A stretch of DNA of 5,698 nucleotides, from positions 1 through 5,698 of the forward strand of contig WREE01000133.1 of assembly GCA_009779515.1 (NCBI GenBank), given 5' to 3'. Below the pieces are notes generated by a model that saw only the letters and a program-made list of their open reading frames with translations, did no database searches and had not been told where the DNA came from. Made by a program: the position numbers and the translations under genes. This document shows positions 5,056-5,698 of this stretch, one piece after another (position 1 is the stretch's first letter; each line of letters opens with the position of its first letter). Source of the DNA: Symbiobacteriaceae bacterium (GTDB lineage: Bacteria; Bacillota; JAAYKD01; WRDA01).

Positions 5056-5698
5056 TTAGGTTATGGGAACTATTTCGAAGCCTTGACTCGGCTTGACGAT
5101 ACTGGAAGCTGGTATAACTCCTCGGAGAGAGATTAAGCTGTATATCCAGCAATTTTTACCGATGAGCGTTCCCGGAGCCGTAACTGCATTACAGCCCACG
5201 GAAGAGCCGTCGCCGATGATGGCACCCAGTTTTCGTAGTCCAGTGGGATAACTCTCTCCCAGATGGCGGATAACTATTTCATCGCCCTGGAGCTTAAAGT
5301 TGGCCAGTTTAGTACCCGCCCCCAAGTTAACCCCTCGACCGAGAATGCTGTCGCCAATATAAGCAAAATGAGGCGCTTGGCTCCCTTGCAGCATGATGGC
5401 ACCTTTGACCTCGCTGTTATGCCCCAAGATACAGTTATCTCCAATAATACTATACTCACGCACGAAGGCACCTTGACGTATCTCGGCACCTTTCCCGATA
5501 TATACCGGTCCCTGGATATAGACATGGGGACCGATAACAGCACCGGCACCGACGGAAACGGCTCCCGCCAAAACTGCCGTAGGGTGTACTTCCCCCAGAA
5601 TTTGCGGGGAAGAGGTGAGAAGGGTTACCTCCAGGGGGAGTTTTTTAAGGACATCCCACACCTGCTCACAGCCATGAAAGAGGTGAGCCAGGGGTTCG
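5056..5698 (-). CDS. Left-handed beta-helix (hexapeptide-repeat) acyltransferase-like protein, N-terminus outside window
   Basis: The last 213 residues of a gene that enters from the right edge. The frame stays open to base 5697. Upstream of the GTG at 5661 it encodes EPLAHLFHGCEQ, a family-like helical lead-in (LFxGCExVW), so that GTG is not the real start. Visible residues about 36-190 show repeated hexapeptide turns (IGKGAEI, IIGDNCILG, VNLGAG, IIGDGSSVGCNAV, LIGKNCWIY) forming a trimeric left-handed beta-helix. GHNSEVK (92-98) and APHFAYIGDS (108-117) resemble the active-site histidine region and the HLSYLGD-like stretch of GlmU C-terminal domains. Such proteins are often annotated as UDP-N-acetylglucosamine diphosphorylase-related, although only the acyltransferase-type fold is present here. 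It lies 20 bp ahead of a nucleotidyltransferase gene, so both may act on the same sugar phosphate. Substrate and activity are unknown, and the fold alone does not prove catalysis. Confidence 0.88.
   Translation of the reverse strand, partial: EPLAHLFHGCEQVWDVLKKLPLEVTLLTSSPQILGEVHPTAVLAGAVSVGAGAVIGPHVYIQGPVYIGKGAEIRQGAFVREYSIIGDNCILGHNSEVKGAIMLQGSQAPHFAYIGDSILGRGVNLGAGTKLANFKLQGDEIVIRHLGESYPTGLRKLGAIIGDGSSVGCNAVTAPGTLIGKNCWIYSLISLRGVIPASSIVKPSQGFEIVPIT

Noticed and set aside
5036..5152. A 39-residue N-terminal extension of the nucleotidyltransferase, starting at 5152
   Set aside because: It overlaps the end of the beta-helix gene, resembles no domain, and the AAAGGAG site 8 bases before the ATG at 5035 clearly marks the start.

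Overview
The window reads as a bacterial chromosome segment. All four genes lie on the minus strand, so gene order runs from high to low coordinates. The GyrA type (QRRGGRG box, no acidic tail), the YuxH-type EAL-HDOD protein and strong AAAGGA(G) ribosome-binding sites favour a Bacillota-like organism (Clostridia, Negativicutes or similar). That placement is an inference from protein style only; nothing in the window fixes the species.

Layout in transcription order: (1) 5698-5056, the C-terminal 213 residues of a left-handed beta-helix (hexapeptide-repeat) protein whose start lies outside the window; (2) 5035-4160, a sugar-phosphate nucleotidyltransferase-like protein, starting 20 bp after gene 1 behind a strong ribosome-binding site; (3) 4126-1655, gyrA, starting 33 bp after gene 2; (4) after a 115-bp gap, 1539-298, an EAL-HDOD protein with a GTG start. 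Positions 1-297 carry no convincing gene. They hold a compact set of palindromic structures: an inverted pair of REP-like units with GTAG heads (9-92), a truncated third unit (112-125), a strong hairpin that is a candidate terminator (150-186), a second imperfect hairpin (203-248) and a TTAACG/CGTTAA half-site cluster (252-274).

Genes 1-3 are spaced like one operon, which would tie the housekeeping gyrase A subunit to two sugar-nucleotide or envelope enzymes. Genes 1 and 2 look like the two halves of a GlmU-type activity (acyltransferase fold plus uridylyl/nucleotidyltransferase fold) carried on separate proteins. The EAL-HDOD gene is probably a signalling protein with its own expression, or the distal end of the same transcript. 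No prophage, CRISPR array, tRNA or rRNA is visible. The best candidates for something undescribed are the REP-pair element at 9-92 and the unusual Val-Pro in the quinolone pocket of GyrA.
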